Part shown: piece by piece, positions 12,901-23,900 of the stretch
Layout of the letters: each line of letters opens with the position of its first letter
Numbering within the stretch: the stretch's first letter is position 1
DNA from: Membranipora membranacea
Taxonomy: Eukaryota; Bryozoa; Gymnolaemata; Cheilostomatida; Membraniporidae
DNA length: 64,000 nt
Reading direction: 5' to 3'
NCBI GenBank assembly: GCA_914767715.1
Contig: OU612067.1
Location: 5,270,001-5,334,000 of the forward strand
Program-made: the position numbers and the translations under genes
The notes under the pieces: model-generated
What the model was told of the DNA's origin: nothing
Seen by the model: the letters and a program-made list of their open reading frames with translations, nothing else
The model's database searches: none

Positions 12901-15900
12901 GCACTGAAGTTTTCCTCAACCTAAGGGCTTTAGCTGGTTTGCTGATTTTGATTTGTATTCAGCTATAGAATGTGTGAGCTCCTCCCCCACCTCATACCTT
13001 TAAAATTAGTGTTTCGGTCTGTTTTAGCTCTATATGAAGGGTAACAGTATAATTTACAAGGCGTCACCTAAAGGGGAGCTGGTAGCTGTATCACCAGATC
13101 CCGGAGAAGGAGTTATGAATGCTCTGCCTACTCTGGGTTATAAGAGTATGTAATAAATAATGCAAGATCTGCCACTATATATAGACACTTAAACTAGGAA
13201 TAAACCAACTGCAAATTATCTCACAACCCAAATGTAACCACAGAGACTAACACAACTAACACCCCCTGGATATGTGACAGATCACAAATTAGGTTTGATT
13301 GCTCTATTCACACTATTCGGGGCGGCCCTAAGGTAAAATCTACTTAAGTCTACGTTTCACGTTATGGTAAGTGAGATAACAGACACAGCTGGTCATTCCT
13401 ATGCCCTTTTGCTACATGCTAACTATTATAAGTGCTGGATATATCCCCCTAACTCCCTGGTGTAGGCAGCACATCAAGTTTTAGTTCTGTGTTAAGGGAG
13501 TTGTCCTCTCATTTGTCGTAGGGACACAACTTGTTACCTAGTAAATGACTTCGTTTGTTGTCATTATAGAAATACTTCAGAGTGATGTATTACTGTGGCT
13601 ATCACCTGATGAGAGTAAGATAGTATATACTCAGATTTCTGCACCTGGATATAGTCGAAGAAAGCGCAGCACTGATACAGCATACACCTCTAACTATGTA
13701 AGTGACAAAATCTCAAGTCTACATTAGCCTACCTAGTTAAAGCAAGGAGTAACAGGGGACTGTAACTTAACCTTGCAATATGACAGGTATTTGGTCCAAT
13801 GAGAAGGCAGCTTGCCCAACTGCTCTAGGTTGATATTCTCTATGCACACTTATTCGGAACTCAGTGCTGACTGAACGGAAAACTAATTTCAAAAACTTTG
13901 TTTTAGGAGGATATCACTGTGATGGTCGCTGACCTGAAAACTGCAAGTTCCGGTCAGGAGCTGGATAGTGGAGATGTACCAAAGGATCGGTCAGTATAGT
14001 ATATATTATTATATTAAAAAATTTTAATCGAATACTATCATATAAAATAATACTATATTGGATACTATTATCAATTGAAAATCCTCTGCATGTCTTTTGC
14101 TAGGAAGTGATCAGTTGACTTAGTTGATATCTAAAAAGATCTCTCATAACAGTCGAAAATTAAAGTTTAGTGTAGCTTCAATATTTATCCCAGCTCAAGG
14201 TTATGGTGTACTATTTATTTATTTTTAGTCTAGCCTTGTTATCCAGTGTTAGCTGGGCTGGTTCTGATCAGATTATGGTCGTGTGGATTGATGAATCTCA
14301 GACAGTAGCTACCTATCTACTCTGTAACGTCAGCACAGCAACATGTGAGAAGGTATGTCCTAGTAACAATAATTCGATCCATTTAATTAATAAAATAGGA
14401 GTGGGAGGTAACTCAGTTGGTTATAGCGCCTGCCCTCAAACACCCAAGTGTTGTAGGTTCTGGGTTCGAGTCCCGCTGCTGTCTGCTGACTACTGGGCAC
14501 TGTGCCCCAGGTGTGGTCCAACCTGCCTACAAACTGAGAGCAACGTAGTGCTGAATATTGAGCCCTCTATTTCTCAGTTTTCAGACAGAGACAAAGGCTT
14601 GCGATTCAACCAACAAATTAATCAATTATAAACAGAACATTTTACTAAACAGAGATGATTTGGACAGATAAGTTTTGACAATGAGCTTCTAGTTCTTGTT
14701 GCATTAAAAAACAGTTTCATAATCTTAGTAAACTTTTGATACCTTGATTCAATATAAAGCTTGATCTTATCTGTTACTCTGTTTCTGACAAAGATGTCTG
14801 AGATAGTCAACAACAGAATATATATATATATGTACAATTAACATTTCTTTTTTTCTTTGTACAGAACTATGAGTTCAGACAGTCACACGAGGAACTTAGA
14901 TGGGTAGATATCTATCAGGCGCCAGTATTCAGTGAAGACAAGACAGAGTTCTACACAATACTACCAGACCCATCTAACACTAAAACATTCTACAGACACT
15001 TAGCTGCCATAAAGGTTAGTCAAGCTCATAATCATTCAGTTCTGTTATTAGAATATTGGCAGATTCCTAATCTTTGCAGTCTGATTTCTTACCATTGAAA
15101 GTCTGAAATTCATCACGCCAAACTACTAATTATTTCATATTAAGTTCACTACAAAACCACTTATGGTTATAATTCGTGTTTGATTCAAGCATTTTGAAAA
15201 TTTCAGACAGATAAACACAAACGGGCCAATCCTGAGATGAGATTCCTGACCAATCACCAGTGGTCAGATCATAGAATCATCGGTTTGAGCAGGAAACAGC
15301 TGTACTATCTCTCAACAGGCTCAAATTACACATACAGACACTTATACAGGTTTGTGAATATAGATTATTCTGACCGCAAATCATTTTTGTGAAAATTAAA
15401 TTCCATTAGGACGAGGAACTGTTATCTCCAAGTTACTGACATTGAGAGCAAGCTTACAGTTGATATTTCATAGTATTCTCTGGCAACTAATCACCAAACC
15501 AATAACTCACGCATTGTGGGTGTTTTCTTCAAATTTATGTTTTGATTTGCATTAGAAAATTGACTATCTGTCTGAAATTTTTCATCAGGTTCAAACTTGC
15601 AACCGCAGAAAATGAATGTATATCCTGCGATCTTGACCTAGGGGAGATATCATGTTTGTACACAGATGCAGAATTGACTCGATCGGGGGACAGGGTTCTG
15701 CTATCGTGTCTCGGGCCTGATGTGCCAAGCTATCATCTTCTCAATCTAACTGGTAAGAATAGGCAATTATGAACAGATTGGTAGTTGTGTTACAAATGTA
15801 ACCCATACTCTACACACCCTTGTGTTGATCATAAGCTATAGCTTTGGCGTGTCCCAGTTTTACAACATATAATATGTTATCGGTATCAGAACATGGTTTT

Positions 15901-18900
15901 ATTCAGTAAGAATGGCCTGTATCATTTCGAAAAAATACAACATCGTCAATTGCATTGCAGGCAATGTCATCAAATCACGACAGATTGACAAAGATAACTT
16001 CCACAAACTCAACTCTACAGTAGGAAAAATAAATCGGCCTCACTCTGAATTCTACACTGTCAGTCTCGGAAATACTGGACTAAGTAAGTTAAACATAAAT
16101 CAGTAAATAAAACTATCAATAGATGAAACTATAAGATTATAAATACCTAGTATGTAGGTGCTTATAGGTCATCTCTTTGGTTGGATTTAGTAGCATATTC
16201 AAAGGGAAGGTGTCGGGTAAGGATCGATCATGATACCCTAAAATCTTTACTGTTTTTTGTTGCCATTGGTTCAAAGTGGATTTTCCCCATGTTAATTAAG
16301 CACCAGGTTGTTGAATATTTGATTCTATTTGCCAGCTACATAATGATGGTACATTGATTTTCTGTAGGTGCCTATGTCAGACTACATATACCAGCTGTAT
16401 TAAACCGATCGGAGATTTACTTGTACGGGCTGATAATCATGCTGTGAGTATCTGTTGTAAAAGGTTTTGAGGCATAAATTTAGTTGAATCCTCTTGGCAA
16501 GTTTTCAGAGTGACAGTTGAGTCAGAGCAGCTCTCACTGTAAGTGAGTAAAATAGTAAATGTAGAGTGTAAGTTTTTGCTTAAGATTCCTTTTTAATTTC
16601 TGAATAGCTGACCTGATCATTCGTCACCAACTGATTTGGGTGAAAGATAGAACAGTATTTGCCGGCGGACAGTTTTAATAAAATGGATAAACATTGTAAG
16701 TTCTATGTCAATTTCTCAATCTGGTAAAAGATCAGAATAATGTACAATCTTGATTCCATTCTCGTCTTACTTCAGATCAAATGAATTCGGAAATCAAAAG
16801 GTTACAATGAAGTATCCCGACCTATTCACCACATACCTGGGTAAGAACCAGAGCTATCTGGTAGCTCAGGTGGACATCAGAGGGTCAGGAGGTCATGGGG
16901 AGATGCTGCAACAGGCTGTCTCTGGTGGTCTTGGAGTGAAGGAATCTTACGACATTCAACACATAGTCAAGTAAGTTTGCCCGATCAAGTTATCTTTTGA
17001 CAAATCTGAACAATGCCCAAAAGAATATCCTGACAGTATATAAAAGTAGGAAGGCTCTACAGTACCCTATGTGTAGGCTCTGATTGGTTTGGTCACTCCA
17101 GCCAACCGATCAATGTCAACACATAGGGTACTGTACTGTACATAGGTAGGCACAACAGGGGCTTCAGGTTTGAGCATCACAGTCAGCACACCGTAGAGCT
17201 TATATACTGCTTGCTGTTTATGAAAATAGACCAATCAACACTACTCGAACAATTTATCATCGCACAATGTATTCTAGGAGTCATCTTTCCTTTCCAGTTT
17301 TATAAATGAAAGCACAGAACATGAGTTCAAAGTAAACGGGTCACAGATAGCAGTGATGGGTTACGGATACGCAGGATTCGTCGCTCTACACGCGCTAAGA
17401 AGGGAGGTAGTACCTTGTGGGATAGTAGTCAGTCCTGTCACAGACCTCAACTATATAGGTAAGTCACTGTGTGGGGTCAACCTGCCAATATTTCTTTGCC
17501 GACTACTTTGTCTTTGTTTTTTCATAACGCTGCCATCATAACATGCGGCTTGTGACAGTCCATCAGAAAACCATGATTCTCAGTTACATCATCTAATTGA
17601 ATCATATAACAATCCAAGTACTATTATCAGCACCAACAATCAATGACCTATCCATAGCTCAATGCTGTATTTAAATCCATAGAATCAAATCTATCGGTGT
17701 CCGCTATGGCTAATTTTTTTCTGCCAAAGATTCACCGACCACTATGTGGTTTATTCCTAAACCATTATAGGCTACTATTGCAGTAGTTAGCTTCATCCTT
17801 CATACAACCACTGAACCACAATCCACAGTTTTATTCATACACATGCATATACTCATAAAACTTACCTTGTAGATGGCTATGAGAAAATACGCTATATGTC
17901 TGATGACAGTACTAAAATAGGAAAAACCAAATTAACATATAGCTGCCAAAAAGGAGATGAATGCAGCGCTCCAAAAGAGCAAAATATGCTGGTTGTGCAT
18001 GGCATCGAAGATGGTAAGTACACTGCTGAGGAATTGTATAATATATTATAATAATTATAATTTATCATATATATATGTATTATTATATAACATTGAATGT
18101 TATTAAAAAATGCATTATGACTTGTAGTGCAAAAGTCTGAGAGATCAGGTCAGTCAATCAAGGGGGCAAGAGTCTTGGGGCTCAGATTAACTGCGCGCAT
18201 AATGGTCATCAAAAGTAGCTGCAAAATAATAATCAAATAGAATTTTACCTGACACTTTCTTTGTTTCGTAATGACTATTAAATTGGTACAGTCAAAGCCA
18301 TAAAAATATTGATCAGTATGTTAGTAATGATAAGCTGTAATGTATGACACAAATTCCTGACTTTTTGTAGATGTTGTAAGCTACACTAGCTCCTTCGAAT
18401 TGATACGGAAACTTCAGCTAGCTGGTTTTGATCACACACAAATGGTGAGTGAGAATATACATATATTATGTCTTAGTGGTCCCAAGAGTTCACCCAGAAA
18501 GCTTTATACCAAAGCATATCATGGACAAAACATAAGGCTCAAAGAGATAGAAGAGTCATTATGCAGTTCCGACATGGATTTACCCACTCTTGTTTAATGT
18601 TGGAACAACTCTTATAAAGTTTGGTTGGCACTATGACACTGTTATACTATAAATACAGTCTTATCAGACTGAAATTCTCTAACTAATCTGGTTGGTTGGC
18701 CGGCAATGACTGGTCAAGTTAGGCTACTCACTTTTTTATGTACTCACTTGTTTTGTTCATTTTTCAGTTATATCCAGGTGTAGGACATGACATTCCTAAA
18801 AGTCACATATACAAACATTTCTACCAAACGGTCACCAACTATCTAGCAGAGTGTTTCCATATTGACGATCTCAGTCTAGCTGAAAGTGAGAGTAAGAAGT

Positions 18901-18902
18901 AA
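906..18902 (+). CDS. DPP6/DPP10-like inactive dipeptidyl peptidase (type II membrane protein), 20 exons
   Basis: Exons: 906-935, 8228-8342, 11446-11541, 11719-11840, 12334-12452, 12703-12778, 13028-13145, 13570-13697, 13907-13989, 14229-14352, 14865-15014, 15207-15349, 15589-15752, 15961-16083, 16368-16443, 16776-16970, 17298-17458, 17873-18013, 18371-18444, 18768-18902. They splice with GT-AG junctions into 2373 bases, 790 residues, with no internal stop. A short acidic cytoplasmic tail is followed by NWKG and a membrane segment at about residues 25-46, as in vertebrate DPP6/DPP10. Then come a beta-propeller region with a C445-x2-C448 pair and an alpha/beta-hydrolase domain containing VDIRGSGGHG. 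The nucleophile elbow reads GYGYAG, so the serine of active DPP4 is Gly644. The Asp (HGIED, D721) and His (GVGHD, H753) positions are kept. The Glu pair that binds substrate N-termini in DPP4 also seems absent by eye alignment. Family knowledge suggests a non-enzymatic role, such as an auxiliary subunit of Kv4-type potassium channels; that role is inferred. Confidence 0.9.
936..8227 (+). other. Long first intron of the DPP6/10-like gene
   Basis: About 7.3 kb between the first and second coding exons. Apart from the alternative first exon at 6987-7121 I see no convincing coding exon or RNA gene. The open frames present are short, AT-rich and have no matching splice sites. A long 5' intron with internal alternative promoters is typical of DPP6/DPP10 genes. 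Confidence 0.6.
6987..7121 (+). CDS. Alternative first coding exon of the DPP6/10-like gene
   Basis: An ATG at 6987 opens 45 codons that end exactly at a splice donor (CAG followed by GTAACA at 7122) in phase 0. The next exon of the gene (8228) also starts in phase 0, so this exon can replace the 10-codon exon at 906-935 and give an 825-residue isoform with the same membrane segment. The encoded tail is Ser/Met/Gly-rich and ends in a cysteine cluster (residues 35, 36 and 39), which could be acylated near the membrane. Vertebrate DPP6 and DPP10 are known to use several alternative first exons with different cytoplasmic tails, so the layout fits the family. No transcript evidence is available here. 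Confidence 0.6.
9761..9861. mobile_element. Small hairpin insertion with flanking 13-bp direct repeat
   Basis: Arms at 9778-9794 and 9832-9848 are 17-base perfect inverted copies (CTGGGCAGGCTGTCGGG and its complement), separated by a poly-G tract and an AT-rich loop. The hairpin is bracketed by the direct repeat AATACTCCAGACT at 9761-9773 and 9849-9861. This looks like a target-site duplication around a miniature inverted-repeat element inserted into intron 2 of the DPP6/10-like gene. The duplication is long for a typical cut-and-paste element, so the mechanism is uncertain. Confidence 0.55.
10299..10999. repeat. Large inverted repeat, arms about 320 bases (MITE or fold-back element)
   Basis: The left arm runs from about 10299 to 10620 and the right arm from about 10680 to 10999. 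They are imperfect reverse complements, beginning with ACAGAGTAAGGATATACAGA on the left and ending with its complement on the right, around a loop of about 60 bases. The arms contain mismatches and small indels, so the element is not very recent. It has no coding potential and lies in intron 2 of the DPP6/10-like gene. Confidence 0.75.
14399..14600 (+). mobile_element. tRNA-derived SINE in an intron of the DPP6/10-like gene
   Basis: An A-box-like stretch (TAACTCAGTTGG, 14409-14420) is followed about 45 bases later by a perfect B box (GGTTCGAGTCC, 14463-14473), the two internal RNA polymerase III promoter elements of a tRNA. The acceptor stem cannot be folded into a proper tRNA, and the tRNA-like head continues into an unrelated body of about 130 bases. 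This is the structure of a tRNA-derived SINE. It sits in the sense orientation in the intron after exon 10. The 3' limit is approximate. Confidence 0.6.
17059..17134. repeat. Short hairpin repeat
   Basis: Arms at 17059-17074 and 17119-17134 are perfect 16-base inverted copies (ACAGTACCCTATGTGT and its complement), with further partial complementarity inside. It lies in an intron of the DPP6/10-like gene and is probably a fragment of a miniature inverted-repeat element. Confidence 0.5.
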
Positions 18903-20080
18903 TTCCTTCGTCGCTTCGCTTGTAGATGCTCTGGGGTTGTAATTTAGGCGGTGCTTTGTTGAGTAGTAAAATATGTAAATATTTATACCCGGGCTTGTGT
19001 TTGTAAATTAGTCTATTACCTTCCTGGGATAAAAAAAAAGCTGACACCGATAAATAAATGACTAGCTTATTACACAATTGAAATCAAACTTAATATATAC
19101 CATTTTTTCCAGTGAAGCATTTTGGTGGGGATGACATTTTGCCACAGTTACAGTGGAGGACTTTGATTATTTTTTTATCATAAGGACTAACACTGAGCTG
19201 TTCCGCTAAGATCAGAAATTGAATAATTTTTTGCTAATTCAAGGAAAAAAGTGACTGAGCACTATTTGAAACTCTAAAAATAATATTGTACATTCTAGTC
19301 AAAAATAGCAGAACTCTACCAAGGAGTTGGATCTTTAACTCCATACTTTTACTGTGTTTGTGTTCATTGGATAGTTTTTTACTCATATGTATTGTAGTAC
19401 TGAATATGCATTTAATTGTTATATACATAGACTGTGTTCATTCGTATTTGTTTTTTATTTTTCTGCAGACAGATTGATGGTACAACAATGTAAAAAAATA
19501 TAGAATAGATTTTAAAGAAGCCAGTAATTTAGTTACAGCACACCCTATATCCATGGGTTTTGTTAGGTACTAAGGCCAAGAGCTGGTTGTGTGCAGGACG
19601 GTTGCTATAGTGATGACCTGCTAGGAAATATTTTCAGCAAATGAAGGTCAATAGGGGGTGGGGGGTGTTTGAGCCCAAATGCTGGAGGTAGTTCAACATG
19701 ACCACTTTTTCGCTCTTTGCAACACAACAAATTGTTACAGTTTTTGAGGGTCCAAAAATCGACCTCTTGGAAAAAAGCATGTGCACCTCTTAATTACATT
19801 GGTTCAGTATAGTTAATTTCTATATGGTAATAGTAAAATCACATTTCATTATAGAATTATAATGTGCTGATAATCCGAAAGCCCTTCAAACTTCGTAGAA
19901 CCCCATACCCATACCCAAGCTCCTTGTAATAAGACAACATTAAGCTTCATAAACTACAAAATACAATCTGAATATATCAGCTAAGATGTCTCTGTATTAT
20001 TTTCATCAATGGACCTGTTCTTGAAACCAAGCCCAACAAATTAAGAAGGCTCTCGATGATTGCATTAGTATAGTGTCAGC
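18903..20080. other. Intergenic stretch between two convergent genes
   Basis: The 3' ends of the plus-strand DPP6/10-like gene and the minus-strand 282-residue gene face each other here. Apart from the AATAAA at 19053 I see no supported coding exon. A plus-strand acceptor-like site near 19468-19470 leads to a short open tail, but nothing ties it to a gene. Confidence 0.5.
19053..19058 (+). promoter_or_regulatory. Probable polyadenylation signal of the DPP6/10-like gene
   Basis: A canonical AATAAA lies about 150 bases after the stop codon at 18900-18902, in AT-rich DNA that lacks coding exons. The position suits a short 3' UTR. Confidence 0.45.
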
Positions 20081-20719
20081 CTAAGCTTTTACAAAATGAT
20101 GATTGAGCAATGTTTGTGCGACTGTAATAAAGAGGTCTGTTCAAGTTCATCTCATGACATTCCAGTTGACTCCCTCGGAATTTTGCATTTCTTTCGGTGT
20201 AACATATTTGGTATAATCTACAATATATGTAAAATTGATGACAAAAATGACAGGGAACTACACAACGCAAAACCAGCTACACCATCGCTGTATCAAGCTT
20301 CTCGAATAAGCTTTTATTCTAAGCAGTGTAACGAAATGTCACCCAATAGGCCTGACCTTTGCAGAACTACTGCGGTTAAAATTATAGAGTTACTAGTCAA
20401 GTAAGGGCAGAAGAAATTTTTTATCATGTTTTAACTTTACCAATTAACAAAATTATTGAGGTTCAAAGAATATTCAGTTTCGGTACTTACTATCATGTGG
20501 TGCTGGTCTTGTTGACAGCCTTGGAGTTGATACATCATTGTTTATCATATTAGTCTTAACACGAGCCAAGTCATCGATACTAGTAATACCATCTACAAAC
20601 ATGATCCTCTCTCCTTTACCCTGCATAACCTCCTTAACATGGCGCCATACGCCTCCATTCCTTCCTTGTCTTACTCTGTGGAGAGAAGCAGAAAACATGA
20701 TCTCAACACACAATGCTGG

Positions 20720-20764
<45 letters not shown>

Positions 20765-23367
20765 TGCATCAAATGTCATCAGTTTAAGAGGGATAGGAGT
20801 TATCTCCTTTTGACTTGTATGGGCACAACTTCCAACCTTGACGGAACCAGGGAGGGTGGGACCACCCTTCAAACCCCTTCCCTGAGGGTACGACATTCAA
20901 ACTTTTCTCTCTCGCTGAACTCATCGAATTGAGTAAAAAATGAAATGAGAATTAGCTTTATTAAGATTTTTTGTTGCTTTTGATTGGATAAATGTTGTGA
21001 GTTTGTCGCTGTTTATGGCTATTTTAAAGAGGTTCCTAGATTTTCTGTAAAATGTACCCTCCATGTACTGTATTTGATTCTGTATATGGCTGGATATAGA
21101 TCAAGCTTGATCTCATTTTCCCGCATTATAAGTGTTCCCATTCTACTGGTGAGCCGCTTGCAGATGGCGTCGGCTCAAAGGGGGGCAACCACAAAGGCAG
21201 AAAACCGGATCATACTTGATCCTGGCTGTTACCACAAAGACAGACAGGCAGATCTCTTGAATTGAAATTAATTATATTATAGTCACTTTCATACTTGTAT
21301 TCAGATTGATCTTTGAGTTCAGGTCTGTATTCCCTGATATGGTTGTACGCTTTAACAGAATCATCATATCCACCACCACTTCTGTATAATCTGTGAACCG
21401 GCATCATACTCTCATTCACCTGATCAGAAGTACAAAGTCAAATAATCTAAACATGGAAGTTATATTTTTAACATTTTTAACATGCATTTTGACCCCGGGA
21501 TCCTCGACTATAAGGGAAGTGTGAGTATCTTTGATCTGTGGATGCGAAGAGGCAAATACGCCGGAATGTTCAAATGGAGTACAGTTTTGTATCATAATCA
21601 AGACATATTAGGCTGAGCTAGATTTTCTACCTCTCTTTAGAGCAGGTTCTCTAGTCAATGTTGGAATTATATTGTGGTTCACTGCCAGATGGCACATGAC
21701 ATTACAAAAGATACTCTAGGAATGAACATCAAAGCCAGGATGCTTTATCACACCACAGACCAAAGGTTTTCTGATGTTGAGATTTTGAGAAACATTTCAT
21801 TGAAAGGACATAGACTACTTTCATAATTCTGCCATCAATAAATACTTTGTCAGTTATGATGGTCTGCTGGTGTGTTCGGTTGACAGTAAGTCGGACAGAT
21901 AAGACATAATGGCTTTTTAAAGAGAAAACTGACTAGCCTGAACTTTAATTTATAATCCTTTAATTCCAAGAATCCTGCTTATTCTGGAATTATGGAACTA
22001 AAAATAAACTCACATCATCAATCATTGGTAGCCTGGCTGACTGGCCTCGTTTTTTCATCGTATACTCTTTGTAACTATTATTTGGTACAAACGGATCTGA
22101 GCTCGGTGCGTTGTAGACGGCGATGTCTAGGGGCATGGTTGTGACGTTGTGACCTGCAGAGCTGTTGTGTGGTGCCATGAAGGTTTTACTTCTATTAGAC
22201 TGATGGAAGTTCTGTAATGAAGTATGAGGACATCTATTAATGTTTGGACACAGGATATGCACATATAATTTATATGCTAGCGTCACCCATTGTTCAACGG
22301 ATCATTTCCATAGTTACAGAAACCCTGTTTCCTTACTTATTTCGCAATCAAAAGTATACAAAGGGAGTTTCACTCTATTATAGGCCTACCATCCTAAACA
22401 ATGGTGTTGAGGGACCCTCGATCCCCTCACACCCGATGGCTAACATGATTGACCCGCCACAAAATAATTATACTTCTACCTATGGTATTAGTTTTGTCTC
22501 TAAAGTTGAGCATCTTAACCACTCCCCCCCCCCCCCCCCCCCCCGCACAGACAAACCACGTTCGCAAAAGTAAAAAGTTCAGATTTACAAACGATCATAA
22601 GAGAGGCACTGTTCATGACAATTCATAGATATTTTACAAGATGAGTGTCAGATTATCTCACCTTGCCTGCTCTCTTGTGTGGAGAGGGAGATGACATGAC
22701 TCTCAATGGCTGATTGTAACTATTATAGAAGGTGTCCCCTCTTCTCCTCTGCTGCTCCTCCTCCAGCTCATTCTGTCTGGCCACCATATTCATAAAGGCG
22801 GCATGCCTGTCTCTATAAGTGTGACTATTAACTTTACGCCTGTCTGCTGCCGACAGCTTGGCTGACATTGCTATTGTACGCCCATATGTAGTACTATGAA
22901 TAGAAAACCTCCATGTTGGAACTCATCGAGAGATTTGCTTAGACTTTGTCCGGATTGCTGGTAGTAGAATTCCGGTATAAACCGCATTTGCTGAAGATGT
23001 GGTGAATACTGGAATGCCACTACCAGCAACTCAGGCAGAGCTTGATCACTTAGACTAGCTTTGATGTGTTGTATGGATCTGCCTCAGACCAAGACTGTAC
23101 AACACTTGATTCATGATATTACTAGCTGAAGACGAAAATATAACTTGTATGTTGAGTTTGGGCTGCATCATGAATCAGTTTTTGTAAAAAGCTAGTGACT
23201 TGATTGTAAGTTTTCATAAAACTGCAATGCACAAGCCGAAACTGGGATAGATTGTTTTTTTATCAAAAGTCTTTAAACAATAGAAGATAAAAAACTTACA
23301 AATTTTCTCCACCCGCATCAGGACCTCTGGCAGGCCAGTACATACGATTCAGATAATCAGTGGACAT
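20081..23367 (-). CDS. Unrecognised 282-residue protein, 6 exons
   Basis: Exons in transcription order: 23367-23300, 22893-22662, 22211-22014, 21419-21295, 20675-20491, 20121-20081. All junctions are GT-AG, phases agree throughout, and the total is 849 bases with one terminal TAG. The start ATG is preceded in frame by a TAG three codons upstream of the local acceptor-like site, which supports the start unless an exon joins there. The protein is polar, without a signal peptide or membrane segment. It has a basic/Glu-Gln helical stretch (LEEEQQRRRG) near residue 70 and a more ordered C-terminal part around GERIMFVDGITSIDDLA. I do not recognise the family. The gene starts close to the last good exon of the upstream minus-strand gene, so it may be the 3' half of one larger gene. 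Confidence 0.75.
20721..20764. repeat. (TAA)n microsatellite
   Basis: A pure run of TAA/ATT triplets of about 14 copies, in the intron just upstream of the fifth exon of the 282-residue gene. It creates artificial poly-Ile and poly-Asn open frames on both strands, which are not genes. Confidence 0.9.
22526..22544. repeat. Poly-C tract
   Basis: An uninterrupted run of about 19 cytosines within an intron of the minus-strand 282-residue gene. Its length is likely to vary between individuals or assemblies. Confidence 0.85.
22955..23029. repeat. Inverted repeat related to the one at 42207-42302
   Basis: Arms at 22955-22973 and 23011-23029 are near-complementary (TTGCTGGTAGTAGAATTCC against GGAATGCCACTACCAGCAA). 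The right side continues into a CAGGCAGAGCTTGATC-like stretch that closely matches the repeat near 42290. The two loci therefore look like copies of one dispersed miniature inverted-repeat family. Confidence 0.55.
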
Positions 23368-23900
23368 GTTTCTTAACAGCCGCAGTATTTCACTATCCTA
23401 CTTCTTTAAAGACTAGTTAAAAACCAGGATGTCCATTTACACAGGGTGCTGACTATCTCATAGCCCTAGAATCCCATGGACTGTTTAATCTGGAGACATT
23501 AGCTGTGTCCACCCACAATTTTCTACCATTCTAGTAGGTATGTTGGCTATTTAAATTAATCATTGAACTGATGGTTGCTATACAACACAGTCCATTTGTA
23601 TGATAAGTAATAATACTGCATTATACCACATTGAAATTTAATTCTTTACATTGATTGGAATAAGTTATGTGTAAATATAATATAGTATTGAAGTGTAATA
23701 TACTGAAACTATTGATAAAAAGTCTGTCAATAAACTATTAAAATTTTAATTTACTCAGATTGGATTTATGAAAACTGCAATAGGTCTTTGCCATGAGAAA
23801 TACCAATGGGTTACAATGAGGGTGACCTTAGCGCAGTGGCCACAATGGGTTTAAAAATTGATTAAAATTAACTTAATCGACCAAACCACACTATACTGAC

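Noticed and set aside
18893-19480. Alternative donor in the last DPP6/10-like exon joined to an acceptor near 19470
   Set aside because: The donor is weak and the resulting tail is short and unlike the family. The normal stop at 18902 needs no splice.
20096-20404. 102-codon plus-strand open frame ending near a GTAAG donor
   Set aside because: It overlaps the terminal exon of the minus-strand 282-residue gene. No acceptor, partner exon or recognisable domain supports it.
20474-20932. Open frames with poly-Ile or poly-Asn on both strands
   Set aside because: They are produced by the TAA microsatellite. Only the part at 20491-20675 on the minus strand is a real exon.
23430-23520. Possible terminal exon for the upstream minus-strand gene reading NVSRLNSPWDSRAMR and stop
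   Set aside because: The phase fits exon 24091-23901, but the acceptor lacks a pyrimidine tract, so it stays only a suggestion.
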